Assembly: GCA_030490835.1 (NCBI GenBank)
Contig: CM059972.1
Coordinates: forward strand, 8,400,264 to 8,464,263
Reading direction: 5' to 3'
Length of the DNA: 64,000 bases
Origin: Annona cherimola
Taxonomy: Eukaryota; Streptophyta; Magnoliopsida; Magnoliales; Annonaceae
The first letter of the stretch is position 1. The number at the start of each line of letters is the position of its first letter. Below the pieces are notes generated by a model. It made no database searches. It saw only the letters and a list, made by a program, of their open reading frames with translations, and was not told where the DNA came from. The translations under genes were made by a program, and so were the position numbers. This document shows positions 1-11,479 of the stretch, in pieces.

Positions 1-249
1 TTCTAGTTTTTTTTTATAATTAAATTATTCTAGTTAATATTCACTCTAAGACATTCTAGCCATACAGTGACATTTTTCCTTAACGTGTTTTAGGAAAAAC
101 TATATTTTCGTGTTCTATATTATCTCAAGTTAATTTATTCAGTTGCAGGCTACTTGCATTTTTTTTCTTCATTTTGCAACTCTGTAATTGTTATCCCGTA
201 ATAACTAATTTTGCAAGAATATTAATTTTTTTGGTTCTAGATAAAAGTT

Positions 250-334
250 AATGCTCCCCCTCGTTTTGAACTACAGACCTCTAATGCGTATATTACAAAC
301 ATGGCGCCAACCACTTAGTCACTGAGGTGTTGAC
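250..334 (-). mobile_element. tRNA-like SINE remnant
   Basis: On the minus strand CTAAGTGGTTGGCGCC resembles a Pol III A box and GTAGTTCAAAACG a degraded B box, about 40 bases apart. No cloverleaf can be formed, so it is not a tRNA gene. Confidence 0.3.
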
Positions 335-1283
335 AAATATTAAGTTTTTAAAAACACTAATCCCTAGCGATAATGCATCGTCAAACAGGCTCTAAAAATG
401 AATAACTATATACTTGACGAAGAAATTTTGGATTTCTCGACAATCACATTGATTGGGCTGTGTTCAACACGCAACTCATCAACCCAAATGCATAGCTTGT
501 GTCCTAGCATTCCAAGTTTCGACCCCGCTGGAAGCAATGTATCTTCCATTTGAAGAGCATTGGTCCTTTTTCCTAAGGTGAATGGAGTAAATTAGACTTA
601 AATGGTAGCGAAATATAATTAATCTTATAAAAAAAAATCATAGAAAAATGTTTGAGACCTTTCAACCCATTGACCTATTCACAAATCCAACGTAACTCAT
701 TTAAATAAATAAATAAAATTGTCCTAACCCGTCGATCTAATGAATAAACTCATTAACCCACGAACTCCATTTATAATTCACATGATAAAGATTTGATATT
801 TTTACATATTTATTTTACAATTGATGCATATTTATCAACAATAAAATAAACTTTCTAATTATGAATATGTAAACGTTGATCCTTTAAGATCGTTGATTAT
901 TCGCATTAAAAATCATTCTCAATTATTTAGGATTTCGTTTTACATAATTTATCATTTTATTTTTTATAATTCGAGTTCTTAACAACTTGTTTTACAAGCT
1001 CGTTAGCAAAACACGGTCAGAATAACTTAATGTTAAATAATTTAGAATTAGTATATGTTTGGCTATATCAAAAACTTTTTAATTTGAAAATTTTCATTCT
1101 TCACAACTATCTAATTTTAATTATTTTTCACATATTCCAATATAACTAGGTTACTTTTTAATTATTTCTACACAACTATCCATACCATTAACTTATCTAT
1201 TTTAACTTTATTCTTTTTTACTTCTTGTCATTACCCATATTATATTAGATAATTTTCTCACATATAAAATTTTTTTATATTAG

Positions 1284-2020
1284 AATATGTTTGGGAAGTA
1301 ATAAAATAGTATGTTTAGAAAGTAATAAAACTTTTGAACGAAAAATTTTCGGTATAAAAGTTTTTTGAAATGAAAGAAAATGATAAGATATTATATACAT
1401 GAATGACGATGAGAAATAAAGATAATAAAATTGAAATAAATATGTTAGTTATATTTATAAGTGCATACCAAATTACCAATAGTTGAAAACACGATAGTTA
1501 TATAAATAATTATAAATAGTGAAAAGTTGTAGATAAAAAATTTTTATCTTTGCCGCAAAATATTTGGCATCATAGTAACCGACTATGACTTCCAGGGATC
1601 TAGCGCGGGCTCCAAACCCCTCATGGGTGAGGGGTAATTTTATAAGCATTTCCCTGAGTTGTAGGAGTTATATAATTTCCCCTAGTGTAGCGGTTTTAAT
1701 AAAAATTTCTCTTAAGGGTTTTCAAAAAAAAAATTTCATATTATGAGGGTTATGAATGTATTTGTGGGTGTTCAATAAAATTTCAAACTTTTCAAACTAA
1801 AAATTTTCACTCTCCATAATTACCTTATTTTTTCACTTCTTCCTATACAATTATTATACTTTTAATTATTTTTATACAATTATTCATGCATATAACATAT
1901 CAATTTCAATTTTATTTTCTTTATTTTTCGTCATCACCCATACCATATCATTTTCTCAAATTTCAAAAATTTTTATAATAAAAATTGTCATCAAAAGTTT
2001 TATCAATTCCCAAATACAAT
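1284..2020. mobile_element. Two diverged Tourist-like MITE copies
   Basis: About 1284-1530 carries GTTTGGGAAGTAATAAAA and the family interior in one orientation; 1764-2020 runs from GGGTGTTC to TTCCCAAATAC in the other. Between them, 1560-1740, is unrelated unique-looking sequence. No coding frames. Confidence 0.55.
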
Positions 2021-2161
2021 ATTAAGTATTATATTAGGAGTCATGTTGTATAAAAATCATCTTTAGTAAAACATGCCCCAAAGTGAATTTTTTTGGCGTT
2101 GGCGGGTGTTCCAAATGATATAAAATTTTTGAGTTGAATTTGCGTTGAAGATGAGAATATA

Positions 2162-2442
2162 GGGTGTGTTTGGCAATAAGGAAAAAATGTCAACTTAAAA
2201 CTTTTCAATCTAAAATTTTTCACTCTCTACAATTATCATATTTTTAATCATTTTTTCACATTTTCTCATACAACTACCCTACTTTTCAATCATTTCTATA
2301 CAACTACCCACACAATTAACATATATATTTTAACTTTATAATTTTTACTCCTCATCATTGCTCCTATCATATCACATTATTTGACAACTTTTACTCTCCA
2401 AAACTTTTCATCAAAAGTTTTATTCATTCCCAGACACACCCA
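2162..2442. mobile_element. Tourist-like MITE, complete
   Basis: Ends GGGTGTGTTTGG and CCAGACACACCC form an inverted repeat, with ATA directly repeated on both sides (2159-2161, 2443-2445). Interior is the AT-rich family consensus (CAACTACCCTACTTTTCAATCATTTC, read in two parts). About 281 bp, no coding capacity. Ends and a 3-base AT-rich target repeat point to the PIF/Harbinger (Tourist) superfamily. Confidence 0.75.
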
Positions 2443-2479
2443 TAATGATATATATTAAGAATAAGTCGAATTAGGGATA

Positions 2480-2635
2480 GATAGACATGACATGACGCAT
2501 TGGCGCCGTGGTAACACGTCTTACCCTTTAGCTGCAGCGGGCGTATTCGACTCATGTCTCAAGCAGTTTATGCTGGGTGATGTTTTACAGTGCAGACCTC
2601 CTTACAATAGGGTTGAAATATAAAAAAAAATTGAG
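2480..2635 (+). mobile_element. tRNA-like SINE remnant
   Basis: GCCGTGGTAACACGTC (A-box-like) and GTATTCGACTC (B-box-like, 2543-2551) lie about 40 bases apart and are followed by a tRNA-unrelated part ending in an A run (2622-2630), the order of a plant SINE. Confidence 0.4.
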
Positions 2636-2712
2636 TTGAAAAAAAAATTGTCTTAAAAATTAAAATTTTTTCTTGAGAATAGGCACAGCCCTAACCCGGG
2701 CAAGGTGAGGGG

Positions 2713-3319
2713 TAGGGGTGTTAATGGATCGGGTTGGACGAGTTGGAGCCTAATCTTAATCCTAACCAATTTAAAATATCTCAACCCCAATTCGTTTATT
2801 AACTCATTTAAAAAACTTCAACCCTAACCCATTTACAACCCATTTAATAAATGGATTAGTGGGTTGTTAACGGGTGATATAGCAAATAACCTGAAAGCCT
2901 ATATTTTAGTAGATAATAATCTCGTAGGGAGAGACGAGAGGATGTTTTCGGTGTAGGAAAATGAAAATAGGACAGTAATGGGAAAATGGAATTAGGAAAG
3001 CAGTGAAAAAATGAAAATTAGGTAACTTAAGGAAAACTTAGAGAGGAAAAATAACACAGGTGTTTACATGTATATATATATAACTTTAATGAGTTAAGCA
3101 AGTTAAATAGATTGAACGAGTTAAACGGGTTGAACAAATTATATGGGTTACTAAACGGGTTAACGAGTTATAAAATCTAACCCTAATCCATTTATTTAAT
3201 TAAATGGTTAAACGGGTTGGTAGATCATAACTCATTTATTCAAAAATCTCAACCCAAATCTATTCATAAACGGGTCGGACAAGCATTTTACGGGTTGACC
3301 ATGACCGTTAACACCCATA
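2713..3319. mobile_element. Complete 607-bp hAT-like non-autonomous element
   Basis: Ends TAGGGGTGTTAATGG and CCGTTAACACCCATA form an inverted repeat with two mismatches, flanked by a perfect 8-bp direct repeat GTGAGGGG (2705-2712 and 3320-3327). Eight-base target duplications and short inverted ends are hallmarks of hAT transposons. The interior is made of repeated GGGTT/AACCC-type words (AACGGGTTGAAC and the like) and has no transposase. Confidence 0.85.
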
Positions 3320-3559
3320 GTGAGGGGTGTCTTGTCATGATGGACGCATCGACTGCACGCGAATCTACCGAACAATATGGCATTCATGACCTTTGACAGC
3401 GGGAAACACGTGCTGATGTAGAGTCCATGCAAACCTCCCAAAGTATACCCACGTGGTTAAAATGCAATAAAGAAATTGATTGCTGATCCGTAGGAGCGAA
3501 GAAATTTCCCAGAAGACTTTTGTCACGCGGAGGAATAAGACACGGGAAACCGGTTCAAT

Positions 3560-3830
3560 GTACCGGCGTGTATTTTACTTATTTTTATTATTTTCTAAAA
3601 GTATTTTTACACGATTGTTAATCTAAGTGTATTTAACATGTGTATAAATTTTTACTATTTTTAGAAATTTCTAGATATTTTTTAAAATTTTTAAAAATTA
3701 AATTACTAAAAACGCTAGTGATTTTTTAAAAATCGAAAAAATATTTTAAAATTTCCAAAAATAGTAATAATTTATAAATACACTTAAATTTACAGTTTCA
3801 TAAAAAAAATTTAAAAATAGATGAAGTAGA
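3560..3830. repeat. Palindromic AT-rich MITE
   Basis: The left part (GTTAATCTAAGTGTATTTAA, TTTTTACTATTTTTAGAAAT) is the reverse complement of the right part (CCAAAAATAGTAATAATTTA, AAATACACTTAAATTTACAG), meeting near AACGCTAGTGATT. The same words recur at 14005-14310 and 60354-60736, so it is a dispersed family. Confidence 0.65.
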
Positions 3831-3835
3831 CAGGA

Positions 3836-4094
3836 GGTGTGTTTGTGAATGAATAAAACTTTTGGTAAAAAATTTTGGAAAATAAAAGTTGTTGTGAAAT
3901 GATATAGATAATAATGAAGAGTTAAGAGGATAAAGTTAAAATAGATAGATTAGTTGTATGGGTAATTGTGTAAAAATGATTGAAAAGTAGGGTAATTATG
4001 TAGGAAAATGTGAAAAAATAATTACAAAAATATGGTAGTTGTGGAAAGTGAAAAGTTTTAACTTGACATTTTATCCCCTTTGCCAAACACACCC
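3836..4094. mobile_element. Tourist-like MITE
   Basis: GGTGTGTTTGTGAATG to TTTGCCAAACACACCC with the usual interior (AAAATAGATAGATTAGTTG). Orientation opposite to the copy at 2162-2442. Confidence 0.7.
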
Positions 4095-4675
4095 AGGGTG
4101 CACTAAACCGCGTTCGCGTGAAATCATCCTGGAAACATCCGCCTCTAATTATTAATTTTATAAAATAAAAATAGCCCGGCTTTTCTCCGGTTAAACCGGG
4201 TGCAGTCTGTACTCTCTTAAATTTCCAATTTTAATTAATTTTTAAAAATCCAACCCATGTTCCATATTTTTCTTGATAAATATTTCTATGATATGAAAAA
4301 TAGTTTAATTTACTTTGTATACAATCCACATCTAGTGCAAATTTTTGGGGTTATTTTTAATATTATGATTTTTAAAGTTCTCAATTAACTTAATTTTTTA
4401 TATTTGGGGGCAGTTCATGCACTGAAATTTTAAAAAAAATCCAAAAAATTGAAAAATGGTATGTAGACTGGCACTATCATTGTTTATTACTAACCTATTT
4501 GATGATACTTAAGCTATAAAAAATTTTATAGATGTTTATATACCATGACAACTCATATTACAATAAAGCATAATCATCTCTCACAATAGACAAAATTTTT
4601 CTATAATACCCTTTACACAGGGAAAAATTTATAAATACCTTCATATAAATGGAAGAAATTAAAAACTCTTACTTC

Positions 4676-4766
4676 ACATGAGGGTGCGTAGACTTGAACC
4701 CAGGTTAGACAACACCTTACCCACATGAGTTACCACCACGGTAAGTACCCTGGCGGAATAAGCTCT
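4676..4766 (-). mobile_element. tRNA-like SINE remnant
   Basis: On the minus strand GTGGTGGTAACTCATGTGGG is A-box-like and CTGGGTTCAAGTCTACGC contains a good B box. The acceptor stem is missing. Confidence 0.4.
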
Positions 4767-5758
4767 AAATTGTTGAAGCAAGACGTATAGGCTTGTTTGG
4801 CCTAGCATCCTTATACAATAAAATAGAACAGAAAATACATTTGTATGAAGAATATATCGTCTTGCTGTGGAAGTAGGAACTTTTATTAATAATATGGATT
4901 TTTTTCAAGATAACGTAATTTTAGATGTGGCCGAACACATTTAAAATTTTTTAAAACAGCAGTCTTTGGAGATAATAAATGGCCAACAAGGTAAATAATG
5001 TGAATGTTATGAATATGATAAGAATAAAGTAAAAATAAAGAGAATAACTGTATAAAAATATGAAAAATATTGAATATAAATGTACAGATGAAAAAATAGG
5101 ATAAGTTTAGTTAGCGCATGTTAGAAAGGATTAAAAAATATTAAATGTGGTTAGAATGTAATAATATGTATTGAAAATGCAAAACATTGCATTAAAAATA
5201 TAAAAAATTATCATAAGAATTGCAAAAACGGCCACGAAGATAAGAATACACATTCCATTATTTGAATATTTTGTAACACCTTTTTCATTAGCCTTTGCAT
5301 CACTCGACCATCTTCTACTCTTTCTCGTGCGCTCACCAACGTTCTTCTCTACAATTCGTATTTGATTGACTTCGTCAACGGTTTTTTCCTTTTTAAGGAC
5401 AACCCCGCGCGAACTTCTGTTTCGCAGTATATGTCATCCTCGTGAAAGGAAGGAACGGATGCCGGCCGATCTGTGATGAGTTACTAGCAATTTCTGAGGT
5501 GACGTCTGGATTGGTAAAATTTGTGTAGGTTTTTAGGATGGAGTGGATAGTAGTAAAAAAAATATATTGTGAGAATTGATATAAAAAATAATGGAGATAA
5601 AATTGGAATAAATAGGTTAGTTAAAAAGAGAATTTATTGAAATATAAAGATAAATTTGGAAAAATAGAGTTGTTAGATTATTAAATTATTTTTTGGATAA
5701 CATGTTTCCCTGCTTTTCTATCCAACCACACATGTTCACCTTTCCAAACATTCCCTCA

Positions 5759-6051
5759 GGCCACGTTTAGTAACGTAAGTTCATGAGAAACTATGGGACA
5801 GTGTGGGAAAATGTACCGTCATCCCATTTTCTAAACTATTATTTAACAACTCAACAACGTTTCAGTTTTCCAACTTTTTCTCAACTTTATCTCTATTCCA
5901 ATCCTTTTTTTCCATCCAAATATCATATTTATTTTGAATTTGCCTATATCGTTTTATATTAATCATATAATTTTCAACATATTTTATTTATTATTTTCAA
6001 CTTTATCCCAAAATCTCACCAAATGACACATCTCCAAACGGTCCATTAATA
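5759..6051. mobile_element. Possible MITE of another family
   Basis: GGCCACGTTTAGTAACG at the left and CTCCAAACGGTCC at the right form an imperfect inverted repeat of Tourist style around an AT-rich, non-coding interior of about 290 bp. Confidence 0.4.
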
Positions 6052-6715
6052 TAAAGAAGAATGATTTTGTTAATCTATGCTAAGCAAATGTATCGCTTAG
6101 CTCACCTTAAAAAACTCATCTATAATATTTTTTATTTTTTTATATACTTGTTTATCTAAGTGTATTTAACATATATATAAATTAAATTTTATCATTTTTG
6201 GATATATGTATATATATTTTTGAAAATTTTAAATAGTGTTATAAATAAGTTTTTTGAAGTGGAATAAAAGAAATATTTGCCTAGTTTAAACAAACAAGAT
6301 CACTTCTTTTAAATAAATAAGCAATCGTGGGGAAATGAACCATACTTTCAATACAACTACATTTGAAATTTTGGACACGTTTGTCAACCTCAAAGAAGGA
6401 GGGAGGATGAAAAATGGTGGGATCCGTATATCTTATATATTTTCTTACAAATAATTTGATAATCATATTTTTTTATATTTACCCATATATTCTAATTATT
6501 TTTCTTCTAACTACCCCGTTTATTCAAACTTTATCTCCATCATTCCATATTAATTACATAATTGTCAAAATCTTTTATTTTTCACTCCCAACCTCATCCC
6601 ACCGTCCCACCAAAAATTATATTACAAAATTATCCTAGCTCGGTGCACGCGTAAAGATATTCGTGTTCCGTCAGGCTGCTGAACAACGACTCCTACAGTT
6701 CTGCCATCGTCTATC

Positions 6716-6724
6716 TATAAAAAA
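6716..6724 (+). promoter_or_regulatory. Probable TATA box of the JAZ gene
   Basis: TATAAAAAA lies 72 bases upstream of the ATG at 6788, in a locally GC-richer stretch. This would place transcription start near 6745-6755 and give a 5' leader of about 35-45 bases. No classical G-box (CACGTG) is seen immediately upstream; the nearest similar site is CACGCG at about 6647. Position and sequence only. Confidence 0.45.
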
Positions 6725-6787
6725 GCAGAAGCACTGCTTGGAGAGGAGGCGAGGCAGGAAGAAGCTATCTTCTTCACTCTCTGAAAG

Positions 6788-9700
6788 ATGTCGAACTCGC
6801 CAGGCGTGTCGGATTCCGGGCGGCATGAGAGAAGATCCAACTTCTCTCACACTTGCAGCCTCCTCAGCCAGTATCTCAAGGAGAAGGGCAGCTTCGGGGA
6901 TATATTCGAACCAGCCAAAGGTAATTCTCACACCATTTTCTACTCTCCCTTTTTCTTTTTTTCTTTTTTCTTTTGTGAAAAAAAAGGATTCTCTTGCTGT
7001 GCATACCCACCATTCTTGGACGTCTGCAAGCTTGTAGAAGCTCTCGAACGGATAGAGCGTATACTGGCATACATACATATACCAAACGGACGGAAGAAAG
7101 AAAAGCAAGATTATTCTGAAAATGGAAGTATGGTTATGGGATTTCAGGACAAGCCGAAGCGGCGCGGCCGATAACGACGATGGACTTGCTGCCGCGGGTG
7201 GAAATGCAGGAAAGCGCTTTGGAGGAGACAGCGGTGGCGACGCAACCAGTGGTGGTCGAGCTCGTGGATTTATCGCTGGAGAGTGGTGACGTGCAGCCCT
7301 CTGCCGCCAGGTAATTGCTTCGTCTGCTTCTGAAATGACTAAATTAGCCCTGACTTGCAGATGTAAATGATAGATATGATCTCATCTCATCATATTTTAC
7401 CATTCTCGTTTGATTTAAAATATTTGAAATCATTTGTCTTAGGGGCTTTTGTTGTGGTTGGGATTTTTTGGAACATATATAATTAGTTTTTCAGTAATAA
7501 GATGAAAGTGATGACTGGGAGTAAAGGAAAGTGGTGTGAGAAGTTTGAGAGTAACAATTAGGAATAAATGGTGATGATATGATAGGATGAGAGTAATGAT
7601 CAAAGGTAAAGTACAATAGTATGAAATAATGTTCAGAAATGATGTAAAGTAAAATAATTATATTGAAAGATATATTATAAATAATTAAAAAGTAAAGTAG
7701 TTGTATGAAAGAATACATAAAAAAGTTTTATAATTTTTTTTTATCAAATGCACCAAAAAAATATAAAAATTTAAATATATTTTTCATGGCGGCCATATTT
7801 GACAGAACAGTACATTAATTGCAAACCTTTTAGGTGCTAAGGAGCCCTTCTTACTTACTTTTAGTTTTATAATTTAAAATATATTTTCAAAATCTAAATT
7901 ATTTACCATGTTTATTGACTTTATTCATGTGTATTAATTTAGAATTTTAGCAAATCATGCATTTCGAACTGTATTATATCATGTATATTATATATTTTTT
8001 GAACTATATATTTACTTTTAAAAGATGTTATCTTTTACAGGATATAAGTTTTAATGGAAATTATTTTTATAACCTAATGAAACAAGATGTATTTAAATAC
8101 GACAGATGATTTAAATTTAAAAAGGTATATTTTAAAATCTAAAAACTAAGAGTACGCATGAAGGGCTTCTTGCTTACAAACTATTGAATCATCATTACTT
8201 GCTATATATGTTATTTGAATAATGAAACGTATCTTGGATTTAGTCATGAAAGTATCAAGGTGCCATAATTTCCTACGAAACTATTTATTCGAAACGGAAA
8301 AACACCTTGAAAGGTTAAGTGGTTGATTATGAGCTTACTAGGTTACTAAATCAGATAATTTTAATGGGTTTATTTACTTTAAACTGGAATAATTTTCGGG
8401 TTTCCAATCAAATAAGAAATGGTGAAAGCCAAGTTAGAATCTTTTAAATAATCAATATTAATTAACGTCGTATCATCGATTTTCATTTGCAAAGCAGGTC
8501 TGCTGCAGCGCGCAGCGAAGCTGCCCAAATGACGATGTTCTACGGCGGCAGAGTTCTGGTGTTTGACAATTTTCCGGCTGACAAGGCCAAGGAGTTGATG
8601 CTGCTAGCTAGCAAGACAATCTTGCCGAAGTCAGGCAACACTAGCTTCGACGCCATGGCCGGCAATCATGTGCAGCGGAATGGCATGCAGGTGGTCAGAA
8701 ACGCGGATGTGGCTTCTACTTCTGGAAGCAGCAACCTTATACCCACTGATGATCATCTCGAATGCCTTGGAAGACCACCTCTTCGTCCAGCTGATGCTTC
8801 TGGTAATTAACTGTAAAACTTCTAAATAGAATTAATTAATATATATAAGCAGTGAGCTGCTTGATTCATTCATTTATTAATTGCAACTATATACGCTATC
8901 CAATCTTCGAAACTAACTGCTATCTTTTTTCTGGGTAGATCTGCCGATTCCAAGAAAGATATCCCTCCGCCGCTTCATTGAGAAAAGAAAAGCCAGGTGG
9001 ATTATTTTATCCTTGACTTCACTACAACAAAACATTTTCTCATATATAAAAAAAAAAACACAAAACATTTTAACGCGCTGAATCTAATGCCTGATTTATT
9101 GCTAATGTGTTGTTGCTTGTGTTCATTAACAACAAAAATAACAATATTTGTTGCCAACAGATACAACCATCAATTTAAAGGTAGCAAATAGGGCAGGTTT
9201 AACAATAAACTTTTTAATTTAAAATTTTTCGCTTTATATAACTGCCTTATTTTCTAGTAATTTTTTTACATATTCTTATATAACTATCTTATCTTTTAAT
9301 TATTTTTATACAGTTACACATATAAGGGTGTGTTTGTTTGAGATATAAACATGTCAACTAAAACTTTTCATTCTAAAACTTTTCACTCTCCATAACTACT
9401 CTATTTTTTAATTATTTTTTTACATTTTTCTATACAAACTACCCTATTTTTCAATTATTTCTACACAACTATCTATACAACTAACCTATCTATTTTAACT
9501 TTATTCTCTTTACTTCTCATCATTACTCCTATTATATCACATTATTTTCTATCAACGTGACAATTTCTATCTCAAAAATTTTTCATAAAAAATTTTACCC
9601 CCAACCAAACACACCCTAAGTAACTTATCCACTTTAATTTATTTATTTTTTTACTTTTCACCATTATCCCTCTTATGTCACCTTTTTTTTTTCAATTCAC

Positions 9701-11479
9701 AAACTTTGGGTGTAAAAATTTTACATCTAAAAGAATATGTTTTGAAAGTAATAAAACTTTTGGATAAAAAAATTTTGGCGTAAAAGTTTTTAAAATAAGA
9801 GAAAATAATATAATAGAGGTAATGATGAAAAGTAAGATGATAAAATTAAAATAAATAGATTAGTTGTATAAGTAATTATATAGACATTATTTAAAAATAT
9901 GATAATTGTATAGGAAAATGTAAAAAAATAATTAAAAATATGATAGATATGGAAAGTAAAAAATTTTAAGTTAAAAAGCTTTAATTTGAAAACTTTTATG
10001 AATAAACAGACACTTTCTAAAAATTCTATCACTTTCCAAATATACCCATAATAAAAAAAATGGTTAGTACATTTATCTTGTACACTATAATTTATCCAAG
10101 TGCATGTGCCCCTTAGTTTTGGTCAAATTGCACTTGTCATCCCTTAAAATCTTACAAGGTTATTTTTTTAATAAATGACAAATACACCCTTCGAAGGATT
10201 ATGAAATATATTTCCAGGTTTTGGAAGGTTTAACGTGCAGATGAAATATATTCGCTCTTTATTTCGGTTTTTATTTGATTTCGATTCGTGCATTCTTTCC
10301 TTTTCAACCTTTTTTTTCTTATTGGCTAGGGGAGAGGGTGAGGAAGAGAAAACATAAAATTCACACGTCCATCATAGTTTTCATCAACTTGCACCAGGTA
10401 GAGCATAACTTTCTCTTGAACGAACATATATACTCCTAAAGGTTTTTATTTGTCTTTCATTTGTACCCTGACACTACACATCATCGACAAATGTTGTGCA
10501 TATGTCATGTTAGAATTGAACGCGAGGTTAAAATATTCACCACTCCAAGGATTGCAAGATATATTTCTAAATTAAATTGTTGGAAAAAATTCTAAAAAAT
10601 TTAACGTGAAAATATCGTTATTTTCATTTTGAACTGCATTACATCCAAAGGTCCAGCAACTAGGTTTTTTAAAAATAATAATCATAATAAATCTGCTGTG
10701 GGCATTTTTGTCATCTGATAATTTCAGCTGCAGATAATTTATCCTGGTCATGCTTAGCTAAGAAATTGCCGAAATGCCAATGTAAGTGCATGAGATTTCT
10801 TAACTTTGTCCTGCAGCTGCGCACTTTTTTATTTTTAAATAGTGCCGTGAGGGTGCAAAACTTTATTTTTACCCCTTCTTTACAAAAAAAAAAAGATTTT
10901 ACATGGGCTTCTTTATTTAGGGAGTGTTTTGTAACACAAAAAACTTATTAAATTAAAAAAATTTCAATTTAAAATTTTTCGCTTTTCGCTCAATATAACT
11001 ATCATACTTTTCGATCATTTATACACAACTATTCATACATATTATCTATTTATTTTACATCTATTTTCTTTACTTATAATTATTTTTCTCTATCATATTA
11101 TATTATTTTTTTACATTTCAAAAACTTATTGACTGAAAATTTTTTATAAATTTTTTTATCACTTTTCAAATAAGCCCTTAGTCTATACATCAAATTTTAT
11201 CAGCTCCTGATTCTTATATATATTTGTCATGGAATCTCGAAAACAAAGATTTTCATCATTTATATGATATGTAACAAGAAATCAAAGTAATCCTCTTCTC
11301 CATTATTATTCATCTTTCAAATTTTTACTGCTACGGCATGTCTGTGGACCAGGGTTGCTGAAAGAGCTCCCTATCGGGAAGACGAGGATTATGCCAAGCC
11401 AAAAGACAGCAAGTCATGGCTCGCCTTGCTTCGAAGGCCAACTCAGAAGTTTCATGATATCGATATATCTAATGGCTGA
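6788..11479 (+). CDS. JAZ/TIFY jasmonate-signalling repressor, 5 exons, 261 aa
   Basis: Exons 6788-6920, 7148-7310, 8498-8802, 8939-8996, 11353-11479; all introns are GT-AG, phases agree, and the frame closes at TGA 11477-11479. The N-terminus has the JAZ block FSHTCSLLSQYLKEKGSFGD (residues 19-38). The ZIM/TIFY motif is TMFYGG (111-116) followed by RVLVFDNFPADKAKELMLLA. The Jas motif runs from about 201 to 227 and ends in KRKARVAERAPY. DLSLE at 85-89 is only weakly EAR-like. Known role of the family: nuclear repressors of MYC-type transcription factors that bind COI1 with jasmonoyl-isoleucine and are then degraded; TIFY recruits NINJA/TOPLESS and mediates dimerisation. The fourth intron splits the Jas motif at the position known from other JAZ genes and is 2.36 kb long because of transposon insertions. 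Odd: the degron core reads LPIPRK where most JAZ proteins have LPIAR[RK]. The C-terminal 34 residues after APY are not recognisable. Family call is very secure; which JAZ subgroup is not. Confidence 0.93.
7450..7750. mobile_element. Tourist-like MITE remnant in JAZ intron 2
   Basis: Shares the family's AATGATGTAAAGTAAAATAA and AGTAGTTGTATGAAAGA-like words between exon 2 and exon 3 of the JAZ gene. Ends are not well preserved. Confidence 0.45.
9326..9616. mobile_element. Tourist-like MITE in the JAZ Jas intron, inserted in an older copy
   Basis: 291 bp, from GGGTGTGTTTG to CAAACACACCC, with exact TAA duplications (9323-9325, 9617-9619). The sequences on either side (9200-9325 and 9617-9700) are the left and right parts of another copy of the same family, and join at TAA to restore its order. 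Confidence 0.8.
9733..10047. mobile_element. Tourist-like MITE, diverged, in the JAZ Jas intron
   Basis: Starts near ATATGTTTTGAAAGTAATAA and ends near CCAAATATACCC. Interior AAAATAAATAGATTAGTTGTATAAG-type words place it in the same family in the opposite orientation to the 9326-9616 copy. Ends have mutated and no target repeat is clear. Confidence 0.6.
10920..11177. mobile_element. Tourist-like MITE at the end of the JAZ Jas intron
   Basis: 258 bp from GGGAGTGTTTTG to CAAATAAGCCC with TTA repeated on both sides (10917-10919, 11178-11180). Lies 175 bases before the acceptor of exon 5. Confidence 0.7.

Larger units (their letters stand above)
1..2158. other. Gene-free AT-rich sequence
   Basis: No exon, splice-linked frame or protein motif found on either strand apart from the SINE remnant (250-334) and the MITE copies (1284-2020). 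The segment at 1565-1700, with CTCATGGGTGAGGGG, is unassigned. Confidence 0.6.
4095..6640. other. Gene-free region upstream of JAZ
   Basis: Mostly AT-rich repeat debris. A segment at 5280-5500 is less AT-rich (AACCCCGCGCGAACTTCTG) and looks unlike its surroundings, but no coding frame was found. Sequence from 6410 to 6620 again resembles MITE interior. Confidence 0.5.

Noticed and set aside
4676..4766. tRNA gene on the minus strand
   Set aside because: Good B box but no acceptor stem or cloverleaf; better explained as SINE remnant. Same for 250-334, 2480-2635, 19525-19868 and 58255-58400.
6671..7108. Minus-strand and alternative frames of 124-145 codons over the JAZ 5' end
   Set aside because: Shadows of JAZ exon 1 and intron 1; no splice or motif support.
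9790..10032. Minus-strand hydrophobic Phe/Ile/Leu-rich frames, also at 7491-7718, 12414-12882, 24398-24586 and 16565-16747
   Set aside because: All fall in Tourist-like MITEs; their AT-rich interiors translate into similar membrane-like peptides without being genes.
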